Origin: Chloroflexi bacterium bin125
Lineage (GTDB): Bacteria; Chloroflexota; Dehalococcoidia; Bin125
Length of the DNA stretch: 64,000 bases
Reading direction: 5' to 3'
NCBI GenBank assembly: GCA_002239025.1
Contig: MPNM01000009.1
Coordinates: forward strand, 1 to 64,000
In this document: positions 11,009 through 19,759 of the stretch, one piece after another
Numbering within the stretch: position 1 is the first letter of the stretch
Layout of the letters: each line of letters opens with the position of its first letter
The notes under the pieces: model-generated
The model's database searches: none
What the model was told of the DNA's origin: nothing
What the model saw: the letters and a program-made list of their open reading frames with translations, nothing else
Translations under genes and position numbers: made by a program

Positions 11009-11200
11009 ATGAGCGATCTCTACGCACGATTCAAGGATCTGTTGGCAACCGTTACTGGTCGGCGAAACTCAGGCGCTCGACCTGCTAGTGAGTCTCAGAC
11101 TCAGTCCGCTGACGTCAATCGGCGAGGTGAGGCTTCTCAGATGGCGCAGATCGTGGGCAAAGTCAACCAGCACGGCGGTGGGATGTCGATCGACCGGTAG
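11009..11200 (+). CDS. Small hydrophilic protein, unknown function
   Basis: 63 residues starting at the ATG at 11009 (MSDLYARFKD), preceded by GGGAG at a workable distance. No recognised domain. The N-terminal 15 residues could form an amphipathic helix; the rest is polar and Ser/Gln/Gly-rich and probably flexible. It sits 19 bp after the preceding small gene, so the permease and both small genes may form one transcript. Confidence 0.5.
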   Translation: MSDLYARFKDLLATVTGRRNSGARPASESQTQSADVNRRGEASQMAQIVGKVNQHGGGMSIDR

Positions 11201-11222
11201 GGGACGGCTCTAGGACTAGAGG

Positions 11223-11570
11223 CTACAAGCGCCGGAGAGGGCGTTTCCTGGAGAGCCAGTTGCGGATGTCGGGGACGGCGAGGGTTGCGGCGGCGGCGGG
11301 GGTTCCCCAGGCGATGCAGGCGACTCCACAGGTGGCTCCTGAAGCGGCGATGCCGAGTAGTGCAACGACGATGGCCATGGGCGTCAGGGCGTACCAGGGC
11401 GCTGACGCGACGCCTCGAGAACGGACGACGTGCAGCAGCATCAGGGCGAGACCTGCAGTGGCGATGACGGCGCAGATGATGTAGAGGCCGGTTGAATCCT
11501 GGTTGATCAGGGTGGCGATGAACGCGGCGGCGATGCCCCCGACGGTGAGTGATCCGGCGATGAATGTCAT
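11223..11570 (-). CDS. Small integral membrane protein, unknown function
   Basis: 115 residues with three hydrophobic segments (about 8-23, 28-48 and 64-90) and a basic C-terminal tail (NWLSRKRPLRRL). ATG at 11570. No family recognised. It converges on the small-protein genes from the left and is followed upstream by a repeat cluster. Confidence 0.55.
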   Translation of the reverse strand: MTFIAGSLTVGGIAAAFIATLINQDSTGLYIICAVIATAGLALMLLHVVRSRGVASAPWYALTPMAIVVALLGIAASGATCGVACIAWGTPAAAATLAVPDIRNWLSRKRPLRRL

Positions 11571-11587
11571 GAGGTCATGGTAGCGCG

Positions 11588-11832
11588 GGATGAGAGGGAC
11601 CCCCCTCTGCCTTCACATCAGGTGCGGGGCAGGCATTCAGCTTCTTAGCTTGCGAGGCGACCCAACAACATTCCCCTTCTCCCCCCTTGCGGGGGAGATG
11701 CCGAAGGCAGAGGGGGGTTCTCTGTTTGTCAGCCCTATCTCGTCGTCGCCAACCGACCCCCCCTCTGTCACTCCGTGACATCTCCCCCCGCAAGGGGGGG
11801 AGAGGGGAGAGCGAGATAGGGGCTCTGGGCGT
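11588..11832. repeat. Family A repeat cluster with a nested D palindrome
   Basis: About 245 bp with no gene. The full A composite spans 11671-11811. Its half-elements are a CCCCC-TTGC-GGGGG hairpin with GATGCCGAAGGCAGAGGGG, a conserved linker with TCGTCGTCGCCAACCGA, and a TGTCACTCCGTGACA hairpin ending in a second C/G hairpin. A further half-element (11600-11640) is interrupted at 11612-11635 by a 24-bp palindromic insert containing GTGCGGGGCAGGCA. Confidence 0.8.
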
Positions 11833-14800
11833 CTAGCCCGTGAGGCGGCGGTAGAGGGCTGGCAGGCGGCGGGGCAGGGATTCGATGTCGGCGACGACTT
11901 CGTAGGCCATGTCCTGGCACATCTGCTTGAGGTAGTCGTGACCGGCTCGGTCGACGGTCAAGGCGAAGGGGATCATGCCTTCGCGTCGCGCCTCGGTCAG
12001 GGCCATCTTGGTGTCGTGGATGGCGTATTCCTTCTCGGTGCGGTCGCGTCCGTAGCCGTGGTCCTGGGGTCGGCCGTCCGAGAGCAGGATCAGGATTTTG
12101 ACCTTGGCGTCGGTGTTTTGCAGCTTCCAGATGCAGTGTCGGATCGCCGGGCCCATGCGGGTCGAGCGGACCGGGGCGATCTTGTCGATGCGCTCCTTGA
12201 TCCGGTCGCCGAAGGGCTCGTCCATGTCCTTGTAGACAAAGAACTCGACGTTGTCGCGGCCGTAGCCGGAGAAGCCGTAGACGCCATATTTGTCGCCGAT
12301 GGTCTCGAGCGCCTCGATCAGCAACACGACGGCCTCTTTCTCGAGGTCGATGATGCGCTTGCCCGGGTGACGGGCGGCCTCGGCACGACGCTGCGCCCAC
12401 CAACTGAGGTACTTGCGCGGATCGTCGTCGAACTGATCGTCCTGACGCTGATCGTGGTGCTTCTGGATTTCCTCGTCGGTTGAGGCGGAGACATCAAGCA
12501 GGAAGGCGACGGCCACATCGCGCTCGACCTTGTTGCGCCGGTAGAAGAGCTTGGTCTCGGAGGCGCCACCGGCGATTTTCTCGGTGTACCACTCGATCAC
12601 GGCGTCGAGGTCGTAGTCCTCGCCGTCGGTCAGGCGCTTCATCTTGCGGAACATTTCCGGTCGCAGCATCTCGAACTGCTTGCGCGTTTCCTGGACGAGC
12701 TGGGTGTGCTCGTGCAGGGTCTCGGCGTAGTAGTTGGTCGTGCCGGCCTCGCCGCGCTGCTCCTGAACACGGCACCAGCGCGGCTTGTAGTCGGCGGCGC
12801 GGAAGTCCCACTCGTCGTAGTAGAACGACGCGGCCTCGACCGGCAACTCCTCGCCGTCTTCGGCGCCAGTGGAGTCGTCGCCCATGGCCTGCTGGCCTTC
12901 CTGGCGCTCGCCCTGGATCTGGTTGACCTCTTTGAGCAGGTTGTCGAGGAACATGCCAGACGACTCGGCCAGGTCCATGTCCATCAACTCGTTGATCGAG
13001 ATCTCGACTGACTTCTCAAGCAGCTCTTGCAGTTGCTCCTTGGTCAGCGGGATTGGCGGTGCGTCGCCGGAGCCGGTTTCGCCCTTGAGTTTCATCAGCA
13101 ACTGGACGAGTTCGGGCTTGAAGTCGCCGCGGAAGTCGACTGGGTCGGGGCTGTCGTAGGGCTGCTCTTCGGAACCAGGCATGAAGGGCATGAACGACTC
13201 TTCAAGGCCTGAAGAGCCTGAGCCGGGCATCATGTCGGAATCTTCGCCGGAGTCGGGGTCGCCCGACATTTCCTGTTCGAAGTCGGACCAGTCTTCGGTG
13301 TCCAGCTCGACGTTGGGGATGTTTGACAACCACTCGTAGAGCAGCGCGGTCGCGGCGGCGCTGTCCTGAACGGTCGCGCCTTCCTGTCGGATGCGGTTGA
13401 GGACGCGCAGCGGCGAGCGCATTTCTTCGGCCAGTTCGCCCGGCCAGCGGATGCGGCCGATTTCGTCCAGCGAGGCACGGAGCAGATTCTCGACCATGGC
13501 CTGGCGGGCGGGCATGTCCTCGACCGGTCGGCGGCGATCGATCGCCGCCTGCTGCAGACGCGAGAAGGCGCGGCGCACGCCAGCGTACTCACGCTTGACG
13601 ATCGTGTCGATGCGCGTGTCCTCGACGATGGTAAAGAGGTCGTGGGCGAGGCGGCGATCTTCGAACTGGTCGAAGAAGATCTCCATGTCGGTGTGGATCT
13701 CGGGCGCTTCGCCTTCGACGCCTGCAGGGGCGACGCCGGCGACGCCATTGCCGGAACTGGTTCCGTGTCCGTTCTGCGTGCCATTCGACTCGGAGGCAAA
13801 GAGTTCCGGATTGATCTGGGACTGGTACTCGAATGAGCCGAACTCGAGTCGTCCGGCCTGGTGCGTCGCGAAGACCTTGTAGACCGCGAAGTTCTCTTCC
13901 TTGGTCGGGTAGCGCTCGACGTTTTCGGGCAGGTAGATCGTGGTGCCCTCGGTCGTCGGGCTGCTCTCGTCGACCCAGCCGACGCCCTTGGCGGTGAGTT
14001 CTTCGGACGCCTTGACTCCGACGTCGACGCCGGTCAGGGCCTTGCAGTACATGCGAATCAGCTCGGAGACGCGGTCGAGGTCGACGCGGCTGCTGAGCGC
14101 TTCCATGACCTCTTCGCCGCGGGCGGATTCGAGGCGGAAGAAGGCCTCACCACCGTCGCGTGACTGCTGCAGGATGTTCAGTCCGAACTCCTGCCAGCGG
14201 GCGATGTCGTCGATGCCGAGTCGCTCGGCGACGCGCGGCGAGGACTTGATGAACTCCATAGCGGCGTCACCGGAGTGCTGGGCGAGCTGCTCGGATAGCT
14301 CGAGTAATCCTTCGTGGATGTCCTTGTCGACCTCCGAGAGGGCCTGAGCGGCCTCGATGAAGTATGGGTGGCCGAGGCGGCCAACCTGCATCGCGACCTG
14401 TCCGGCGAGTGAGAGGTAGCGCGGGCGCTGCTCTTCGCCGACCTGGCGCAGTGCGCCCGGTCCACGCTCGAAGTAGACGCGCGCGTCGACCCATGCGGTG
14501 TGGGCGACGATCCCGCCGAACTCGAGGAAGGGCGCGCGGTCGGCGCGGTCGAGCTGAGCCAGGACGCCGGGAGCCATGCCGAGGCAGGCTGAGGCGAGTT
14601 CGTAGGAATGCGATGCAAGTGAGTCAATCAGGTCAACCAGCAGGCGCATCTGGGAGAGCGGCAGGTGCGGGAGGATCTGCGGGGAGACATCGAAGTACTG
14701 CGCTGAGAGCGAGCCGGACTTCCAGGTGCCCTTGTAGAGCGACTTGCCCTGTGCGGCCCAGTCGTTGGCCTGGGGTACGGAGAGATGCGGCAGCACTGTG

Positions 14801-15117
14801 GGGGAGGCACGGAAGAGTGCGCCCGACAGCGCCGGGGAGGTTTCCATCAGCTCAATGCCGACCGCGCACCATTCGCGCATGCGGTCGTAGGTGATCTGCT
14901 CGAGCACGGGGCCTGAGGCACGGAAGTACTCGGAGGCAGCTTCCCAGCTACGCAGCGAATGACGGGCAATGTCGAGGCCATCTCGCAACCATTGGGCGAG
15001 TTCGTCCGGCTCAAGCACAGGCTGGACCGTCTCGAGGGCAGACTCGAACTCCTGGGCGAGCGCGGGAGGGAACTGGCGCAATCCCTCGCGGGCCTCTTCG
15101 ACTAGTTGTGTCGTCAT
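11833..15117 (-). CDS. VWA-domain protein with N-terminal helical repeats (NorD/CbbO-like)
   Basis: A 1094-residue protein. Residues about 60-335 form eight degenerate helical units with a period near 37; anchor positions are Phe65, Phe102, Phe142, Leu179, Phe216, Phe253, Phe289 and Phe327, usually followed by a small residue and Pro. A long acidic middle follows. The C-terminal VWA domain has an intact MIDAS: Asp875-Ser877-Ser879, Thr986 and Asp1014. NorD/CbbO relatives act with MoxR-type ATPases to activate metalloenzymes, and such an ATPase is two genes upstream. No nitric oxide reductase or Rubisco gene is present, so the client is unknown. Start is the ATG at 15117; the frame's upstream extension is made from a repeat. 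Confidence 0.85.
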   Translation of the reverse strand: MTTQLVEEAREGLRQFPPALAQEFESALETVQPVLEPDELAQWLRDGLDIARHSLRSWEAASEYFRASGPVLEQITYDRMREWCAVGIELMETSPALSGALFRASPTVLPHLSVPQANDWAAQGKSLYKGTWKSGSLSAQYFDVSPQILPHLPLSQMRLLVDLIDSLASHSYELASACLGMAPGVLAQLDRADRAPFLEFGGIVAHTAWVDARVYFERGPGALRQVGEEQRPRYLSLAGQVAMQVGRLGHPYFIEAAQALSEVDKDIHEGLLELSEQLAQHSGDAAMEFIKSSPRVAERLGIDDIARWQEFGLNILQQSRDGGEAFFRLESARGEEVMEALSSRVDLDRVSELIRMYCKALTGVDVGVKASEELTAKGVGWVDESSPTTEGTTIYLPENVERYPTKEENFAVYKVFATHQAGRLEFGSFEYQSQINPELFASESNGTQNGHGTSSGNGVAGVAPAGVEGEAPEIHTDMEIFFDQFEDRRLAHDLFTIVEDTRIDTIVKREYAGVRRAFSRLQQAAIDRRRPVEDMPARQAMVENLLRASLDEIGRIRWPGELAEEMRSPLRVLNRIRQEGATVQDSAAATALLYEWLSNIPNVELDTEDWSDFEQEMSGDPDSGEDSDMMPGSGSSGLEESFMPFMPGSEEQPYDSPDPVDFRGDFKPELVQLLMKLKGETGSGDAPPIPLTKEQLQELLEKSVEISINELMDMDLAESSGMFLDNLLKEVNQIQGERQEGQQAMGDDSTGAEDGEELPVEAASFYYDEWDFRAADYKPRWCRVQEQRGEAGTTNYYAETLHEHTQLVQETRKQFEMLRPEMFRKMKRLTDGEDYDLDAVIEWYTEKIAGGASETKLFYRRNKVERDVAVAFLLDVSASTDEEIQKHHDQRQDDQFDDDPRKYLSWWAQRRAEAARHPGKRIIDLEKEAVVLLIEALETIGDKYGVYGFSGYGRDNVEFFVYKDMDEPFGDRIKERIDKIAPVRSTRMGPAIRHCIWKLQNTDAKVKILILLSDGRPQDHGYGRDRTEKEYAIHDTKMALTEARREGMIPFALTVDRAGHDYLKQMCQDMAYEVVADIESLPRRLPALYRRLTG

Positions 15118-15152
15118 GAGTGTCTCGTTTCCTGGGGCGCTCCGCCTCGGAC

Positions 15153-15194
15153 GCCCCCCCTTTGCCTTCGGCATCTCCCCCAGCAGAGGGAGAA
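15153..15194. repeat. Family A repeat fragment
   Basis: Contains the CTTCGGCATCTCCCCC half-element, between the VWA gene start and the phosphoesterase stop. If read as protein it wrongly extends the VWA gene. Confidence 0.65.
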
Positions 15195-15214
15195 CGTGGC
15201 TGTCAGGGGAGTAG

Positions 15215-15790
15215 CTAGCTTGTCAATCGGATCTCATGAATCTCGGCGTGATCGTCGGACGTATCCAGCACAGCATAGGTCAGGACCTGGTCGGTCCCGC
15301 GCATTTCGCCTGCTGATCCAGGGTTGACAATCAGCGCCCGGCCAATCCGCTTGACCAACGGCGCGTGAGTGTGCCCATAGATGATGAAGTCGGCCTCTTC
15401 CTCGGCCAATCGCTGAAGCTGCGGGTCGTGCGGGAAGAGGTAGTCGCGGAACGGTGCCCAGGGCGTCGCGTGGAACATGAGCAGCTTCTTTGCGCCGACA
15501 TCGGCACGGATCAGGTGCGGTTGATCGCGCGTCCACTCGAGCAGCGACTTGTCGACGCTGGGCGAGGCCTGGGCGCGCGCGCCGGCCTCGGAGAGCAGAA
15601 TCTCCTCGTGGTTGCCGAGCACGTAGCGTCCGCCAAGCTGCTTGATGCGCTCGGCGACATCGTTGGAGAAGCGGTACTGGTAGCAGGCGTCGCCAGCGCA
15701 GAGCAACTCGTCAATGTCACCCATCTGCTCGACGGCGCGATCAAGCGCGGCCGCGTTGCAATGGATATCGGAGACGATGCCGATCCGCAC
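15215..15790 (-). CDS. Calcineurin-like metallophosphoesterase (YfcE/MJ0936 type)
   Basis: 191 residues with the full dimetal motif set in order: SDIH (residues 7-10), GDA (about 33), GNHE (about 59), a lone His (MFHATPW) and GHTH (about 138). This matches small cytosolic phosphodiesterases/phosphatases; the substrate is not predictable. The start is GTG at 15790. It lies only 18 bp after the AAA ATPase stop and 97 bp before the VWA gene, all on one strand, so it is probably co-transcribed with that chaperone pair. That is an unusual position for a phosphoesterase. Confidence 0.88.
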   Translation of the reverse strand: MRIGIVSDIHCNAAALDRAVEQMGDIDELLCAGDACYQYRFSNDVAERIKQLGGRYVLGNHEEILLSEAGARAQASPSVDKSLLEWTRDQPHLIRADVGAKKLLMFHATPWAPFRDYLFPHDPQLQRLAEEEADFIIYGHTHAPLVKRIGRALIVNPGSAGEMRGTDQVLTYAVLDTSDDHAEIHEIRLTS

Positions 15791-15808
15791 TGGCAGCTCT
15801 GTCCGGTC

Positions 15809-16705
15809 CTAGTCCTCGAAGATCGAGGAAACGACTTCCTCGATCGAGCGCTGGACTTCGCCGTCGTCGGTCAGCGGCCAGACGATAGAGACCTGGCAGG
15901 CGCGGCGCGGGGAGACGCCCTGGGCAATCATCCGGCCGGCGTAGATCAGCAGACGCGTTGAGGCGCCCTCGGCCAGGCCGTGCTCGCGCAGGTTGCGAAT
16001 CTTCTCGGCCATCTTGGCCAGGTTGAGCGCGATTTCTGGCGAGCAGCCGGCCTCGTGTTGGACGATTTCGGCCTCGGTCTCGCGCGGCGGGTAGTCGAAT
16101 TCGACTGCGACGAAGCGCTGTCGGGTGGACTGCTTCAGGTCCTTGAGCGCCGACTGGTAGCCAGGGTTGAAGGAGATGACGAGCAGGAAGCCGTCGCGCG
16201 CCTGGAGCAATTGCGACTTCTTCTCGACTGGCAGAATGCGGCGGTGGTCGGTCAGCGGGTGAATCAGGACGGTCGTGTCCTTGCGCGCCTCGACGACTTC
16301 ATCGAGGTAGCAGATGGCACCGGCCTTGACTGCACGTGTGAGCGGGCCGTCGATCCAGACTGTCTCGTTGCCCTCGAGCAGGTAGCGACCGACGAGGTCG
16401 GAAGCGGTCAGGTCCTCGTGGCAGGCAACGGTCACGAGCGGCAGGTTGGACTCCTCCTCGATCTCGGTCTTACCGTCGCGGACGACAGCCAGGGGCCGAT
16501 TGAGGTGGTAGGCCATGTACTCCACGAAGCGAGTCTTGCCGCAACCGGTCGGACCTTTTAGCAGAACAGGAATCTTGTTGTTCCAGGCGGCCTGGAAGAT
16601 TTCGATCTCATCGCTGACAGGGACGTAATACGGCTCTTCCTCGAGCCGAAATTCCTCAACAGCCCAACTCTTGTACTCAGTCAACGGTGCGGATGCAGTG
16701 GTCAT
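15809..16705 (-). CDS. MoxR/CbbQ/NorQ-family AAA+ ATPase
   Basis: 298 residues. Walker A is GPTGCGKT (51-58), Walker B is ICYLDE (131-136, Asp135-Glu136), with a CbbQ_C-like C-terminal region (about 230-298). Members pair with a VWA protein to insert metals or remodel target enzymes. The VWA partner here is the 1094-residue gene two positions downstream. ATG at 16705, with a TTG codon directly before it. A 108-bp space separates it from coaE and probably holds its own promoter. Confidence 0.9.
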   Translation of the reverse strand: MTTASAPLTEYKSWAVEEFRLEEEPYYVPVSDEIEIFQAAWNNKIPVLLKGPTGCGKTRFVEYMAYHLNRPLAVVRDGKTEIEEESNLPLVTVACHEDLTASDLVGRYLLEGNETVWIDGPLTRAVKAGAICYLDEVVEARKDTTVLIHPLTDHRRILPVEKKSQLLQARDGFLLVISFNPGYQSALKDLKQSTRQRFVAVEFDYPPRETEAEIVQHEAGCSPEIALNLAKMAEKIRNLREHGLAEGASTRLLIYAGRMIAQGVSPRRACQVSIVWPLTDDGEVQRSIEEVVSSIFED

Positions 16706-16813
16706 CAAACGCTCTCCCCCTCTGCCGCATGGTCTGCGACGAGTTTGTTCCTGATTTATCCCTGGCCGGTGGCCTGTTTGGTGGAAGGTGACGGGTTGAT
16801 TATCGGGTTCAGC

Positions 16814-17413
16814 CTATGAGTCGGCCTGCATGCCGGCCCAGGCGCGATCAACGCGCTGTGCAGCGACCTCCATGCTGCAGTCGTTGGAGATCAGCACATC
16901 GGCGTGCTTGAGTCGCTCGTCGTTGGTGATCTGCGAGTCGATGCGCTTGTCGGCTTCTTCGGCGGGGAAATTGTTGCGAGCCATCAGGCGCTCGCGTGCG
17001 GTGTCGCGACTCACGGCGACGACCCAGACCTCGTCGACGAGGTCTTGCCAGCCGGCCTCGATCATGACAGCCGCTTCGAGCACGGCGACCTCCGTGCCAG
17101 CTGCTTCGAGCCGCGCCAATTCGGCCTCAGCCAGAGCGCGAATACCAGGCCAGACGATGTCGGTCAGGCGCTTCATGCCGTCGGGATGGCCGAAGACCTT
17201 GGGACCGAGCTTGCTGCGATCGATCGTGCCGTCCTCGGCGACCAGATCATCGCCGAAGGCGGCGACGACCTGTTTGAAGGTCTCGGTGCCCGGCTCGTAG
17301 GTCTGGTGTCCAAGAATGTCGGCGTCGATGGTGGCCGCGCCAAGTTCTCGCAGTTGGTTGACGACGGTCGATTTGCCCGAGGCAATCCCGCCGGTAAGTC
17401 CAATCGAACGCAT
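16814..17413 (-). CDS. coaE: Dephospho-CoA kinase
   Basis: Last step of coenzyme A synthesis: ATP-dependent 3'-phosphorylation of dephospho-CoA. The 199-residue product is normal length. The N-terminal P-loop GLTGGIASGKS (residues 5-15) is followed by the DAD motif and the CoA-domain segment. The ATG at 17413 places the P-loop correctly; the longer open frame upstream to 17533 has no support. First gene of a minus-strand run leading to the AAA/VWA cluster. Confidence 0.93.
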   Translation of the reverse strand: MRSIGLTGGIASGKSTVVNQLRELGAATIDADILGHQTYEPGTETFKQVVAAFGDDLVAEDGTIDRSKLGPKVFGHPDGMKRLTDIVWPGIRALAEAELARLEAAGTEVAVLEAAVMIEAGWQDLVDEVWVVAVSRDTARERLMARNNFPAEEADKRIDSQITNDERLKHADVLISNDCSMEVAAQRVDRAWAGMQADS

Positions 17414-17795
17414 AGTGAGTTGGCGTCCCCGCAACTGTGGTGTCGTCCAGCCGCTTCTAACCAACCGATCGCGAATTGGCCACGCGGACGCACGCTGAGC
17501 CACAAGGCTATTCCTGAGGTTGGGGCTGGTCAACCGGTGGGGCCATGTGTCGGCAGCGTTACACGATTCTGCCGACGTGCGAACTGTGTCACAGTCAGCA
17601 TGAGGGCCCTGACCAGATTGCTAGGGTTAACAACCAATCGACGAATTATGCGGACGCGGCACGGGTTACCCGGTAAGCGTCCGCATCGGTGTTCCGCGTT
17701 GATGCCGGGTCCATCGCCAGGCATCTCACGCAACCACCGCGCACTCTGAACGACACAGTTCGCTGCGCCTTCAACGAGCAAGCGGGGAGCCTTCA
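17414..17795. other. Intergenic region with one hairpin
   Basis: 382 bp between the divergent coaE and DinB-like genes. No gene is convincing. It contains an 8-bp inverted repeat GTCGGCAG / CTGCCGAC with a 12-nt loop (17549-17576), and probably both promoters. I could not fix the promoter positions. Confidence 0.6.
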
Positions 17796-18272
17796 ATGGT
17801 TGCCGAAACCAAATCCGAGACGATCGACTGCACCGACGGCCGAAGTTGCTTGTTGGAAGCTGTTGAAGGGCTATCGGAGAAGGCGTTCGAGATCCCCGAT
17901 GTCGTTGGCGATTGGAGCGTGCGGCAGTGCCTGGCGCATCTCGTGGGCTGGGACGCCTGGACAGTGAACGCCTTTGACCGATCGGCCGCAGGCTTGCCGC
18001 TCGGGCCACTGCCGACCGAGCGAGAGATCAACGACGCAGCGCCGGGGGATTGGGCGGGACGCCCCATCGGCGAGCTGCTGGCGACGCTCAGAATGATGCG
18101 CGACAACATGGCAGATCGGGTGAGTCAACTGACCGATGAGGAACGTGATCAGAAGTCGCTGTCGATGGACGGGACACAGATTTCCGTCAATGAGCTGGTT
18201 GATGCGCTGATCGAGCACGACATGGAGCACGCCGGTCAGATCCGGACCTGGCGCAAAACGCAGGGCGTTTAG
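17796..18272 (+). CDS. DinB-like (YfiT-fold) protein
   Basis: 158 residues of the DinB/YfiT four-helix superfamily, which bind a divalent metal through three His. The typical CLAHLVGWD segment (about residues 46-54) and the C-terminal EHDMEHAGQI segment (about 142-151) supply the His ligands. Family members include thiol-dependent transferases (bacillithiol or mycothiol S-transferases), so a thiol-linked detoxification role is possible but not shown. The ATG at 17796 has GGGGAG about 6 nt upstream. Confidence 0.8.
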   Translation: MVAETKSETIDCTDGRSCLLEAVEGLSEKAFEIPDVVGDWSVRQCLAHLVGWDAWTVNAFDRSAAGLPLGPLPTEREINDAAPGDWAGRPIGELLATLRMMRDNMADRVSQLTDEERDQKSLSMDGTQISVNELVDALIEHDMEHAGQIRTWRKTQGV

Positions 18273-18701
18273 CTCTCAACCTTTCCACTGATTATCGTCA
18301 GAAGCCCTGGATCAGGGAGCCCATTGGGCGGCACGCGCCGTGCCAAAATCCGTAGCTGCCCCGCGCCGTCGCGGCAATCTCGCCTGGCGACACCAGGGCG
18401 TCAGCACTCGACTTGGCGATGGGATCGGGACCCCTTCTCCCCACGCAAGAGACTGATGCTGAACTCCCCTTCTCCCCCTTGCGGGGGAGATGCCGAAGGC
18501 AGAGGGGGGTTCCCCGCCTGTTGGCTCTATCTGGTCGTCGCCAGCCGACCCCCCCCCCGACCCCCCCTCTGTCACTCTGTGACATCTCCCCCCGCAAGGG
18601 GGGGAGAGGGGAATCGGAGGATACGCATCAGACTCCCGCAAGGGGGAGAGGGGAACGGGGATGCACCTTTAAGGGATTCGCGCCGTTCAGATGAATGCGG
18701 C
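18273..18701. repeat. Repeat-rich intergenic region: hairpin, decayed C copy, full A copy
   Basis: 429 bp between two convergent genes. A perfect hairpin GGCACG-CGC-CGTGCC lies at 18330-18344. A decayed C element with GCGGCAATCTCGCC lies near 18357-18410. A full A composite spans 18463-18613 and a further A half-element follows to about 18655. The A composite keeps the linker TGGTCGTCGCCAGCCGA. No gene is supported. Confidence 0.75.
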
Positions 18702-19676
18702 CTAATCGAGTGCCGCGGCGAAGGCTGACTCGAGGGCCGGCAGGACCTTCTTGTAGTCGTCAACGATGCCGAAGCGGGAGAAGCCGAAGATGGGCGCGTC
18801 GGGGTCTTTATTGATCGCGATGATGTTCTTTGAACCGCCGCAGCCGGCCATGTGCTGGCTGGCGCCGGAGATGGCGATAGCGACGTAGAGCGTCGGCGAG
18901 ACGACGGTGCCGGTCAGCCCCACCTGTTGGGAAGGCGGATACCAGCCGAGGTCGCAGGCGGCGCGTGACGAGCCAACAGCGGCGGTCAGTACACCGGCCA
19001 GTCGCTCGAGATCGGCGAATGCCTCGGGACCACCCAGTCCACGACCGCCGGAAACGACGATCTCGGCGTCCTCAAGGCGGATGCCATCGGATTCGGCCTG
19101 CTCTTTGCCTGTCGTGCGGGCGCGCAGCGTCGGCTCGGCGATATCGATGGCAATGACGTCTGCGGAGCGTGATGCGTCGGCTTCCAAGGGATCCTGTGAC
19201 TTGGGGCGAACGGTGATGACCTGCGGGTCGGTCTGGACGGTCACAACCTGGCGGGCGTTGCCGCCGTAGCAGCTGCGCGTCGCCTTGACGCGGTCGCCAT
19301 CGACCTCGAGGCCGAGCGAGTCCATGATGGCGGCTGAACCGAGTCGCGTGGCCAGCCGAGGCGCCAGGTCGCGTCCCATGCTGGACTGCGACATCAGCAC
19401 GACTGCGGGCGAGTCCTGCTCGACGATGCCCTGGGCGATGGGCAAGTAGCTGTCGGTCTGGTAGGTGGCGAGGGAGTCGGAGTCGGCGGTATAGACGGTG
19501 TCGGCGCCGGCGGGTCCGGCTGCGGCTGCGGCGTCACCGAGACCGGAGCCGATCAGCGCGATGGCGACGCCGCCGCCGAGGTCGCCGCTCAGTCGCGAAG
19601 CTGCGCCGAGCAGTTCCAGGGTGGGAGCGGTCAGGCCGGCGTCGTCGGTTTCGCCAATGACAAGGATGGAGGTCAT
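18702..19676 (-). CDS. etfA: Electron transfer flavoprotein, alpha subunit
   Basis: FAD-binding subunit of the EtfAB heterodimer, which accepts electrons from acyl-CoA dehydrogenases. 324 residues, normal length. The C-terminal FAD domain is clear: [34 protein letters not shown] and the [16 protein letters not shown] segment. ATG at 19676. It follows etfB with an 83-bp gap that holds a family A repeat fragment. Confidence 0.95.
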   Translation of the reverse strand: MTSILVIGETDDAGLTAPTLELLGAASRLSGDLGGGVAIALIGSGLGDAAAAAGPAGADTVYTADSDSLATYQTDSYLPIAQGIVEQDSPAVVLMSQSSMGRDLAPRLATRLGSAAIMDSLGLEVDGDRVKATRSCYGGNARQVVTVQTDPQVITVRPKSQDPLEADASRSADVIAIDIAEPTLRARTTGKEQAESDGIRLEDAEIVVSGGRGLGGPEAFADLERLAGVLTAAVGSSRAACDLGWYPPSQQVGLTGTVVSPTLYVAIAISGASQHMAGCGGSKNIIAINKDPDAPIFGFSRFGIVDDYKKVLPALESAFAAALD

Positions 19677-19708
19677 AGTGGGGTTCTTTCGTTGATCAGA
19701 GTGGCGAG

Positions 19709-19750
19709 TCCCCCTCTGCCTTCGGCATCTCCCCCATTGGGGGGAGAAAA
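19709..19750. repeat. Family A repeat fragment between etfB and etfA
   Basis: CCCCCTCTGCCTTCGGCATC followed by a CCCCCAT-TGGGGGG hairpin, inside the presumed etfBA transcript. It could affect the ratio of the two subunits if it attenuates transcription or protects the mRNA end. Confidence 0.7.
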
Positions 19751-19759
19751 GGAAGACAG

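Noticed and set aside
11590-11778. Short frames such as FSPLAGEMPKAEGG inside repeat clusters (also near 18320-18730 and 21000-21240)
   Set aside because: They are translations of family A repeats and occur in several frames and loci. These peptides are typical spurious annotations.
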